DNA of 26,071 bases from an uncultured Chloroflexales bacterium. Lineage in GTDB: Bacteria; Chloroflexota; Chloroflexia; Chloroflexales; Chloroflexaceae. Both the position numbers and the translations under genes were made by a program. Below the pieces are notes generated by a model. The model ran no database searches, was not told the DNA's origin, and saw nothing but the letters and a program-made list of their open reading frames with translations. Positions 1 through 6,570 of the stretch are shown here, piece after piece; the stretch's first letter is position 1, and each line of letters starts with the position of its first letter. Location: positions 1 through 26,071 of the forward strand of contig CALGUG010000061.1 in the NCBI GenBank assembly GCA_937902315.1. Reading direction: 5' to 3'.

Positions 1-275
1 GACACGACTTTTGGCTAATGCATAGCTCCCGCATTGCGGGAGAAGGGAGCAAGGCAGCGCGCTCGGCATTCAACAGCGAAAGACAGCGTTTGCACCTGGC
101 AGGTCGCGACGCGAGCAGCGAAGCGCTGAAGCTTCGCATGGCTGGGCGGGGTCTTGATAGCCGGAGGCGGACGCGCCAGAGCACGAATGGGAGGTGAAAG
201 CCCTGGCCGCCAGAGGATTGAGGCATAAGGCGCTAAAGCGCGGCCAGAGCTTGTTGAAGGGCAGATTTTGGTGTT
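1..275. repeat. Intergenic region downstream of hen1, repeat-rich
   Basis: No gene is visible here. The region starts with a perfect small hairpin at 26-42 (CTCCCGC, loop ATT, GCGGGAG) followed by AAGGGAGC, which resembles GC-rich intergenic repeats seen again at the right end of the window. From about 74 to 121 it holds the upstream arm of the family 1 repeat (CAGCGTTTG followed by CCTGGCAGGTCGC), and at 154-214 a family 1 core. There is no obvious Rho-independent terminator for hen1, so the repeat is the first structured element downstream of that gene. Confidence 0.6.
154..214 (+). repeat. Family 1 dispersed repeat, copy A
   Basis: This copy begins TTGATAGCCGG, continues AGGCGGACGCG, carries CGAATGG in the middle and ends GGCCGCCAG. 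It aligns base for base with the other five cores in the window apart from a one-base indel near the end. GGCGG and CCGCC can pair. The sequence upstream (74-121) resembles the region upstream of copy D. It lies 3' of hen1. Confidence 0.8.
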
Positions 276-1694
276 CTACTGCCTTGGGGTTTCGTCAGTT
301 GCCAGCGCGAAGACCGCCATTTGGCTGGAAGAGCCAAGCTCGGGGTCGGCTTCGCCGATGCCGCTGATGCGCACGCTGTAGCCGAAGCGCTGGCAGATCT
401 GGGCCGTCCACTGCTGAAACTCGGCCCGAGTCCACTCGAAACGGTGGTCGCTATGGCGCAGCGTATCTGCGCTGAGCGTCTCGTAGCGCTGGTTGTACTC
501 GCGGTTTGGCGTTGTCACGATTACATGCTTGGGGCGCGCGAATTCGAATAGCACCCGTTCGAAAGTGGCCAAGCGGTCCGACTCAAGATGCTCGATCACC
601 TCGACAACGGCAGCGGCATCGAAGCCGTTTAGTCGCGCGTCGCGGTAGAGCAACGAGCCTTGAATGAGCGTGAGGCGCGCGGCGATGGCGGGCGGCTGGC
701 GCTCAAGCTGCAAACGGCGTTTAGCCAGCTCCAAAGCGCGATACGAGACATCCATACCGACGATTTTGCTGAACTGCAGATCGGGCAGCAAGAGCTTGAG
801 TAGATGCCCTTCGCCACAGCCAAGGTCGAGCACACGCTCGGCGCTGCAGGCCCGTAGCTCGGCGTGCACCGCTTGAAGGCGCTGCTGGTGCAGCGATGTA
901 TGTTGCTGGCTGGGCTGTTGAGCGCTGTTCTCCTCTTCATCCTCGCTGATCAGCAGCTCATCGGGCGACTCTTCGGCCAGCAATTGGGCCAAGGCTTGGC
1001 GCACCAACTGATATTTTTGCAGATAGCGCTTGGTGATAAAGGCGCGCTCGGGGTGCTGACTCAGCCAACCTTCGCCACGGCGCAGCAGCTTCTCGATCTC
1101 TTCGTTGTTGATGTAGTAGTGCTTCTGGCTGTCGAGCACCGGAATCAGCACATAGAGATGGTTTAGTAGCTCGCGCAGCCTGCAGGTGGCGCGCAGCTTG
1201 AGGCTGACGATATTGCTTTGGCCCCACTCGGCAAAGTGCGGATCGAGGGGATAGCTCTGCAGCTCCACTTCGTAGCCGAGCGGCTCAAACAGTCGCTTCA
1301 CTATCGCCGGACCGCCGCGCGCGGGCAGGGCCGCGATCTGCACTTTGAGCGGCAGAGGCGTTTCGACCAGCTCGGGCTTATCGCGGCTACGCCCGTTCAG
1401 TGCCGAGCCAAAGACTTCGGCGAGCGCGACGCTCATAAACGACGAAGCGACATAGGGCCGATCGTTAATGTAGTGGCTGAGCAAGCCATCGGCGTTGCCC
1501 CGCCCGCGCACCAGATCGATCGGGTCGATATCGAGCAGCAGGGCGACGGTGCAGCGCTCTTCGCTCGCTTCGGGATAGAAGACATGCGCTTTGCCAAAGT
1601 TTAGCTCGAAGGTTTGGGCGCGAGCCGGGTTTTTGACCAGCAGATAGCCGAGATCGGTGGCAGGCTGGTAGGTGGTTGTAATGGTCAACAGCAT
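276..1694 (-). CDS. hen1: Hen1, 3'-terminal RNA ribose 2'-O-methyltransferase of the bacterial RNA repair system
   Basis: The 472-residue protein is expected to methylate the 2'-OH at the 3' end of cleaved RNA before Pnkp seals it, so the repaired RNA resists re-cutting. The N-terminal half (about 1-245) is the bacterial Hen1 domain known to partner with the Pnkp ligase. An acidic, Gln-rich linker (about 250-270) follows. The C-terminal methyltransferase domain shows the SAM-binding stretch VLDLGCGEGHLLKLL (288-302) and the metal-binding set E365, E368, H369 (EVIEHL) and H417 (HSDHRFEWTR), all typical of Hen1. ATG at 1694 is chosen over a TTG three bases upstream because GGAAGGGAG (1702-1710) is spaced 7 nt from it. 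It starts 21 nt after the pnkp stop, so the two form one operon. Confidence 0.95.
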   Translation of the reverse strand: MLLTITTTYQPATDLGYLLVKNPARAQTFELNFGKAHVFYPEASEERCTVALLLDIDPIDLVRGRGNADGLLSHYINDRPYVASSFMSVALAEVFGSALNGRSRDKPELVETPLPLKVQIAALPARGGPAIVKRLFEPLGYEVELQSYPLDPHFAEWGQSNIVSLKLRATCRLRELLNHLYVLIPVLDSQKHYYINNEEIEKLLRRGEGWLSQHPERAFITKRYLQKYQLVRQALAQLLAEESPDELLISEDEEENSAQQPSQQHTSLHQQRLQAVHAELRACSAERVLDLGCGEGHLLKLLLPDLQFSKIVGMDVSYRALELAKRRLQLERQPPAIAARLTLIQGSLLYRDARLNGFDAAAVVEVIEHLESDRLATFERVLFEFARPKHVIVTTPNREYNQRYETLSADTLRHSDHRFEWTRAEFQQWTAQICQRFGYSVRISGIGEADPELGSSSQMAVFALATDETPRQ

Positions 1695-1715
1695 CAAAAA
1701 ACTCCCTTCCAGTCC

Positions 1716-4262
1716 TTATAAACGCGGATCAACTGGCTCGCTCTCGAGCGCCAACACACCGAAGACACATTCGTGGACCCGTCGCAGCGGCTCGCGCGCG
1801 ATGAAACGCTGAAGCCCTTCGAGACCCAAGGCGAATTCGCGCAGGGCTAGGCTGCGTTTGGTCTGCAGGCCGCGTTTGCGCAGCCGTTCAAGATGCTCGG
1901 GCGTATCGTATTCCGGCCCGTAAATGATCCGCAGGTATTCCGGCCCGCGACACTTAATGGCTGGCTGGTCGATGCCGTGTGGCCCGCGCAAAACAAAATC
2001 CAGCGGCTTGACCACCATACCTTCGCCGCCGTGCTCCGTAAGCTCTTTCCACCAAGCGATACCGGCTTCGACGCTGTGCAGATCGCTCAGCTCGACCGTT
2101 TTGGTCGCAGTCGCGAAGAGCAAAGGCGCGTCGTTACGATCGGCTGTCACCAAGCGCCCTAAGATCTCCATATGCCAGAGATGGCTTTTATCGCTGTGCA
2201 GCGCGCCTTCGCTCGCCAAAAGGTGGAAGGGCGCCAAGCGCAGATCGGAGAGCTTTTCGACCGGCCAGCAGTAGCGCCGATAGGCTTGACCATAAGCCTC
2301 GATCTGGCTTGCGCGATGTGTGTAGCGCTGTAGGAGGTCTCCCAGCTCGATCCCGCGCGCGGCTGTGGCCTCTAGAGCCGCCAAGGTCGGCGGGAAGGCG
2401 GCCCGCGCTGCCGCTCCGACCGGAGCGTATTGGCTGCGCAGCAACTCCTGAGCTTTGGCGCTCCATGGCATCAGTTCGCAGTCGAGCAGCATCCAGTCGC
2501 TCTTGAGTTCTTCCCACAAACCTGCATTGCTAGCTGCATCGCGCAACTGCTCTAAGACGGCTTGCTCTAGGGCTTTCTCGCCAAAGAAGGCGCGGCCAGT
2601 GCGGGTATAGATTGTGCCGATCCCTTCGTTGAGCACGCCGAAGCGTTGGCGGGCTACTTCCTCATCGCGGCAGAGCACAACCACAGCGCGGCTGCCCATA
2701 TGCTTCTCTTCGCAGATCACCTGCGGCACGCCACGGCTCTGGAAGTAGCTAAACACTTCGCGAGGATGTTCTAGCAAACCCGGCAGGCTGCTGGTCTCGC
2801 AAGGCGACATAGTGGGTGGCAGATAGATCAGCCACTTGGGGTTGACGGCGAAGCGGCTCATCACTTCGAGCGCGCTGATGGCCTGCTCCTCTTTGATGGT
2901 GATTCGGCGATAGTAGTTGGTTTCGATCAGGCGTTTGCCGATCACATCCTCGATGTCGAGCAGATCATCTTGGCGCTGCTGAGCGCTGAGCGCTTGCTCG
3001 ACGGGTTGAAGCGGGCGCTTGCTTTCGGCATAGACCTGTTTAGCGGGCACAGCGACCAACTCGCGCTCGGGGTAGCGCAGGGCGGTCAGTTTGCCGCCGA
3101 ACACACAGCCCGTGTCAATATCGATAGTATTGTTGAGCCATTCGGCCTCGGGAATCGGCGTGTGGCCATAGACCACCATGGCTTTGCCACGATAATCTTC
3201 GGCCCAAGGATAGCGCACTGGCAAGCCGTATTCGTCGATCTCGCCGGTTGTCTGGCCATAGAGCGCAAACTCGCGCACTCGCCCCGATGAGCGCCCTTGC
3301 ATATCTTCACGCATGCCAGCATGGGCCACCACCAGCTTGCCATCATCAAGAACGTAGTGGCTGATCAGGCTGTCTAAAAAGCTTCTGACCGCGTCTAGAA
3401 ACTCTTGGCTCTCGCCCTCGAGCTGTTGCAGCGTTTCGGCCAAGCCATGTTGAATCTGGACATTCTTGCCGTTCAGTTTTCGCAGCAGCTTAACATCGTG
3501 GTTGCCTGGTACGGCCAAGGCGTGTTGCTTGGCGACCATTTCCATCACGGTGCGCAGTACGGCGGGCGAGTTCGGACCACGGTCGACCAGATCGCCCAAA
3601 AAGATCGCTTTGCGCCCCTCGGGCGGCAGCCAGTCCCAACCGGATTGTTGGTAGCCTAGCTTGCTCAGCAACTCGACCAGCTCGTCGTAACAGCCGTGAA
3701 TATCGCCGATAATATCGAAGGGACCGTGTTCAAAGCGGCGGTTGTTCCAGAGCGGCTGGCGGCTGATCGTAACCGCTTCGACTTGCTCGGGGCGCTCGAA
3801 GATCTCGACTTGGCGAATGCCTTCACGCTGCAGACCGCGCAACGAGCGGCGTAGCGCGCTCATCTGGTTGCGAATGACATGCGGGCCGAAGTTGCGGTCG
3901 GGGCGCTGAGCGTTGCGTTCGTGGCAGATCCGTTCGGGCAGATTAAAAACCAAGCCCACCACCAAGACATGGTATTCTCGCGCCAGCTCGATCAGGCTTT
4001 TGCGCGCTTCCTGCTGCACGTTTGTGGCATCTACAACCGTGAGGCGCCCAGCGGCGAGGCGTTTGCGCACGATGAAGTGCAACAGGTCGAAGGCGTCGCG
4101 GGTGACGGATTGGTCGTTTTCGTCGTCGGCGATCATAGCGCGACACTGATCGGACGAAACGATCTCGCTGGGCAGAAAGTGAGCGCGGGCGAAGGTTGAC
4201 TTTCCCGAGCCGGAAGGTCCGATCAGCAATACCAGCGCTAGCTCTGGTAGTGTAATGTGCAT
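1716..4262 (-). CDS. pnkp: Pnkp, polynucleotide kinase-phosphatase-ligase (RNA end-healing and sealing enzyme)
   Basis: This 848-residue protein has three catalytic modules in the usual order. The 5' kinase (about 1-165) has P-loop GPSGSGKST with K21 and S22, plus D38, R41, R116 and R123, numbering that matches Clostridium thermocellum Pnkp. The binuclear metallophosphatase (about 180-395) has D187 and H189 (GDIHG), D224 (GDLVDRG), N254 and H255 (GNHD), H314 and H367. The ligase/adenylyltransferase (from about 440) has the nucleotidyl lysine K520 in EEKHMGSR and later EGMVVKPL and IKCRGPEYLR. The reading frame stays open for 69 codons upstream, to 4469, but I place the start at ATG 4262: it has AGAGGA 5 nt upstream, and MHITLPELALVLLIG matches the start of characterised Pnkp proteins. 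Together with hen1 it should repair RNAs cut by ribotoxins. Confidence 0.95.
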   Translation of the reverse strand: MHITLPELALVLLIGPSGSGKSTFARAHFLPSEIVSSDQCRAMIADDENDQSVTRDAFDLLHFIVRKRLAAGRLTVVDATNVQQEARKSLIELAREYHVLVVGLVFNLPERICHERNAQRPDRNFGPHVIRNQMSALRRSLRGLQREGIRQVEIFERPEQVEAVTISRQPLWNNRRFEHGPFDIIGDIHGCYDELVELLSKLGYQQSGWDWLPPEGRKAIFLGDLVDRGPNSPAVLRTVMEMVAKQHALAVPGNHDVKLLRKLNGKNVQIQHGLAETLQQLEGESQEFLDAVRSFLDSLISHYVLDDGKLVVAHAGMREDMQGRSSGRVREFALYGQTTGEIDEYGLPVRYPWAEDYRGKAMVVYGHTPIPEAEWLNNTIDIDTGCVFGGKLTALRYPERELVAVPAKQVYAESKRPLQPVEQALSAQQRQDDLLDIEDVIGKRLIETNYYRRITIKEEQAISALEVMSRFAVNPKWLIYLPPTMSPCETSSLPGLLEHPREVFSYFQSRGVPQVICEEKHMGSRAVVVLCRDEEVARQRFGVLNEGIGTIYTRTGRAFFGEKALEQAVLEQLRDAASNAGLWEELKSDWMLLDCELMPWSAKAQELLRSQYAPVGAAARAAFPPTLAALEATAARGIELGDLLQRYTHRASQIEAYGQAYRRYCWPVEKLSDLRLAPFHLLASEGALHSDKSHLWHMEILGRLVTADRNDAPLLFATATKTVELSDLHSVEAGIAWWKELTEHGGEGMVVKPLDFVLRGPHGIDQPAIKCRGPEYLRIIYGPEYDTPEHLERLRKRGLQTKRSLALREFALGLEGLQRFIAREPLRRVHECVFGVLALESEPVDPRL

Positions 4263-4276
4263 TTGTGTCCTCTGTT

Positions 4277-4390
4277 GTTCCCTTGAACAACCTGTTCTGT
4301 GAGACCTCTTGAGCATTATGAGAGTAGTATAACACGTATCGGACGCTTGTTTGAACCGTTCTGATCTATTCTGAACTCTTTTGAGCATAT
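4277..4390 (-). promoter_or_regulatory. pnkp-hen1 promoter with a GAAC/GTTC half-site cluster
   Basis: On the minus strand a candidate promoter is TTCAAA (4350-4355), an 18-bp spacer and TATACT (4326-4331). Six GAAC/GTTC half-sites surround it: 4277-4280, 4285-4288, 4294-4297, 4353-4356, 4358-4361 and 4373-4376. One inverted pair (4353-4361) overlaps the -35. Another (4277-4288) lies in the leader just upstream of the ribosome binding site, within TTGTTC-N4-GAACAA. Both blocks also carry a TGCTCAA motif, so they look like diverged direct repeats. The promoter call is inference from spacing. The half-sites are directly visible. Confidence 0.5.
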
Positions 4391-4412
4391 AGGAAATCCG
4401 CCAAAGGACTGA

Positions 4413-4473
4413 TTGCAGTATATAATTAGTCCTTCTATAATTATGACCGTGGTCAGTGACCGTGGTCATAATT
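4413..4473 (+). promoter_or_regulatory. tetR promoter overlapped by a tandem palindromic operator
   Basis: TTGCAG (4413-4418), a 17-bp spacer and TATAAT (4436-4441) form a good sigma-70-type promoter. Immediately over the -10 and start region lie two identical copies of TGACCGTGGTCA (4444-4455 and 4457-4468), separated by one base. The whole block is closed by outer arms AATTATGACC (4439-4448) and GGTCATAATT (4464-4473). This is the expected position of an autorepressing TetR-family operator for the gene starting at 4487. Confidence 0.75.
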
Positions 4474-4486
4474 TAGAAACGACAGA

Positions 4487-5092
4487 ATGATGGCAGCTAG
4501 CAAACGCCAGCAGAAACAGGCCGAGACGGCTCAGCGCCTGTTTGAGACGGCGCTCCGGCTCTTTATGGAGCGGGGCTACCACGCCACGACGGTCGAGATG
4601 ATCACGGAGGCGGCTCAGGTCGCCAAAGGAACCTTTTTCAACTACTTTCCAAGCAAAGATGCGGTGTTAGGCCAGTTCGGCCAGATGCAGATGGAGCGAT
4701 TGCGCGAATCGATTGCCGCGCAAGAGCATTTCGCTAGCAAGAGCTTTCGCGATCAACTTTTCTTCGTGTTCGATAATCTGGCGTTGCGCGTCGAGGCTCA
4801 GCCCGATCTGCTGCAAGCCCTGCTAAGCGAAATGTTGCGCAATCCTTCCGGTTTGGAGCACCACGAAGCCCAAGCCGACCTGTTGGAAGCCTTGTTGTTT
4901 GACCTAGTTCAAGCGGCTCAAACGCGAGGCGAGTTAGTGCCCGACAAAGACCCGAAATTGATAGCGGCCCTTTTACGTGATCTCTACTTTAGTGTGGTTT
5001 TACGCTGGCTCCGTAACCCACAAAGCGATTTTAAAAGCTTGTTGCGGCATCAAGCTGATCTGATCTTTATGGGGATAGGAGCACCAAAATAG
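4487..5092 (+). CDS. TetR/AcrR family transcriptional regulator
   Basis: The 201-residue protein has the family's N-terminal DNA-binding domain. Residues about 14-60 read RLFETALRLFMERGYHATTV, then EMITEAAQVAKGTFFNYFPS and KDAVL, with the recognition helix around VAKGTFFNYF. The C-terminal ligand-binding part is helical, with no obvious ligand signature. The stop is 13 nt before the start of an FAD monooxygenase, so the regulator probably controls its own operon and responds to a substrate or product of that enzyme. Its promoter carries the tandem TGACCGTGGTCA operator. The start could also be the ATG three bases later. No strong ribosome binding site is visible. Confidence 0.93.
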   Translation: MMAASKRQQKQAETAQRLFETALRLFMERGYHATTVEMITEAAQVAKGTFFNYFPSKDAVLGQFGQMQMERLRESIAAQEHFASKSFRDQLFFVFDNLALRVEAQPDLLQALLSEMLRNPSGLEHHEAQADLLEALLFDLVQAAQTRGELVPDKDPKLIAALLRDLYFSVVLRWLRNPQSDFKSLLRHQADLIFMGIGAPK

Positions 5093-5105
5093 ATCGGATA
5101 GACCA

Positions 5106-6254
5106 GTGGTAGAACAGAAGCGAGCTGTAATTATCGGCGGTGGAATCGGCGGTTTGGCGACGGCGATAGCTTTGTTGCAAGCGGGTTGGCAGGTGCGAGT
5201 TTTTGAGCGCGCCCCAAAGATCGAAGCAGTGGGCGCGGGTCTTACCCTGTGGCACAATGCGATCAAGGCCATGGATAGCCTAGGTTTGGGTGAGGTACTG
5301 CTCAAACATAGCCTCGAAGATTTGCACGGTGGAATCATGGATTGGCGAGGTAAGCTGCTGCTAAAGATAGCAGATCCTCAACAGTTCGGCATCGATGGTC
5401 CGCTTATGATCGGCCTTCACCGCGCCGACCTGCACGCTATGCTGGCTGAGGCTTTGCCGCCCGGTGTTTTGCAAACAGGAGCTCAGTTCGATCGTTTCAC
5501 TCAAGATCGGAACGGCGTTATGGCCTTTTTCGCCGACGGCCATGTCGAGCAGGGCGATCTGTTGATCGGCGCCGACGGCCTACGTTCCAAGGTGCGATCG
5601 CAGTTGTTTGGTTTTCAAGAGCCAGTCTATAGTGGTCAAGCCGCTTGGCGTGCGGTTATACCTGCCTCGGCGATCAACCTCAGAGAGCCGGTCGGCTTCG
5701 AAGCCTGGGGCCATGGCGAGCTCTTCGGTATGGTGCCGCTCAGCAAGGAACAGATCTATTGGTTTGCAGCTGTGAACCGTCCTTTAGGCAGCCAAGACCC
5801 GCCCGAAGGCCGCAAAGCCGAGCTGCTTTCCATCTTCGCTGGCTGGCTCGATCCGGTCGAGCGCCTTATCGAGGCCACACCGGAAGCTAAGATCTTGCGC
5901 AACGATATCTTCGACCGCGACCCGATCAACGCTTGGAGCAGTGGACGGGTGGTTCTGCTGGGCGATGCGGCCCACCCGATGTGCCCCAATCTGGGCCAAG
6001 GCGCATGCCAGGCGCTCGAAGATGCAGTGGTCTTGGGCCAAGAGCTGCGACGCAGCGCCGATCTTTCTGAGGCTTTGCAGAGCTACGAGCGGCGGCGAGT
6101 GAAGCGCGCCAACCAGATCCTGCTCGCTTCTCGCCAAATGAAAAATCTCACTCACGTACCTTATTCATGGGCTTGTTTCCTGCGCGATCAAACCTTGCAA
6201 ATCTTGCCGAATCGAATTCAGACTAGTCAGATTAAAAGTGTTATTGGTGTTTGA
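5106..6254 (+). CDS. FAD-dependent monooxygenase (aromatic hydroxylase family)
   Basis: The 382-residue protein is a class A flavoprotein monooxygenase of the p-hydroxybenzoate/salicylate hydroxylase superfamily. It should use FAD and NAD(P)H to hydroxylate or epoxidise an unknown substrate. The N-terminal Rossmann motif is IIGGGIGGLATAIALLQAGW (9-28), with VFER at the strand end. The middle DG motif is GDLLIGADGLRSKVR (150-164), and the C-terminal GD motif is VVLLGDAAHPMCPNLGQGAC (282-301). It starts at GTG 5106 and is translationally close to the upstream tetR gene. Enzymes in this setting often inactivate or modify aromatic compounds or antibiotics. The substrate cannot be read from sequence. 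A strong terminator follows at 6276-6319. Confidence 0.9.
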   Translation: MVEQKRAVIIGGGIGGLATAIALLQAGWQVRVFERAPKIEAVGAGLTLWHNAIKAMDSLGLGEVLLKHSLEDLHGGIMDWRGKLLLKIADPQQFGIDGPLMIGLHRADLHAMLAEALPPGVLQTGAQFDRFTQDRNGVMAFFADGHVEQGDLLIGADGLRSKVRSQLFGFQEPVYSGQAAWRAVIPASAINLREPVGFEAWGHGELFGMVPLSKEQIYWFAAVNRPLGSQDPPEGRKAELLSIFAGWLDPVERLIEATPEAKILRNDIFDRDPINAWSSGRVVLLGDAAHPMCPNLGQGACQALEDAVVLGQELRRSADLSEALQSYERRRVKRANQILLASRQMKNLTHVPYSWACFLRDQTLQILPNRIQTSQIKSVIGV

Positions 6255-6275
6255 TAGATTTTAAATAAAAATAAT

Positions 6276-6319
6276 AAAAATGAGGATTTTGGAATAATTT
6301 CTTAAAATCCTCATTTTTT
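6276..6319 (+). terminator. Rho-independent terminator after tetR-monooxygenase
   Basis: A perfect 15-bp inverted repeat, AAAAATGAGGATTTT (6276-6290) and AAAATCCTCATTTTT (6304-6318), has a 13-nt loop and runs into a T tract. It is 21 nt after the monooxygenase stop. The A/T-rich flanks mean it could also work on the other strand, but no gene converges on it. Confidence 0.88.
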
Positions 6320-6570
6320 ATGCTTTTTAAAGCGAAAAAACTTATTTCTATTAACAGAAACTTATTCTAAAAAACCTCTTTCCTCAATAAAAGCTTTCCC
6401 CAAATTTAGAGTACAATAGCACTGTACAGAATAAACTTGTCCATATAACGGCTGTTTGTTTTCGGAACAGATGCCTAGCTAATTGGGCACCCCAGAATGC
6501 CTAATTAACTAAGCGATCGTACGTTTTCGCAAATCCCAGCTAATCTATTTTTCTCGTTTGGAGGATTAAT
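6320..6570 (+). promoter_or_regulatory. AT-rich leader region upstream of the secreted nuclease
   Basis: This gene-free stretch is clearly more A/T-rich than its surroundings. It has a direct repeat AAACTTATT (within 6338-6367), an inverted pair GTACA/TGTAC (6411-6427), and a duplicated ATGCCTA-AATT motif around 6470-6510. GGAGGA (6560-6565) is the nuclease ribosome binding site. A promoter must lie here, but I could not choose one convincingly, and I recognise no known riboswitch. Confidence 0.4.

Noticed and set aside
154..214. Family 1 repeats as a CRISPR array or tRNA-like gene
   Set aside because: Copies are kilobases apart and in both orientations rather than regularly spaced, and none folds as a tRNA cloverleaf with acceptor and CCA features.
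4277..4297. LexA/SOS box upstream of pnkp
   Set aside because: The GAAC/GTTC half-sites are either in the wrong order or at N5 or N1 spacing, not GAAC-N4-GTTC.
4263..4469. N-terminal 69-codon extension of Pnkp
   Set aside because: It has no similarity to Pnkp, crosses the candidate pnkp promoter and the tetR operator, and ATG 4262 has a good ribosome binding site and the expected N-terminus.
6320..6570. Pho-box or riboswitch upstream of the secreted nuclease
   Set aside because: A TTAACA motif and short repeats are present but not at 11-bp spacing. No known riboswitch core was recognisable.
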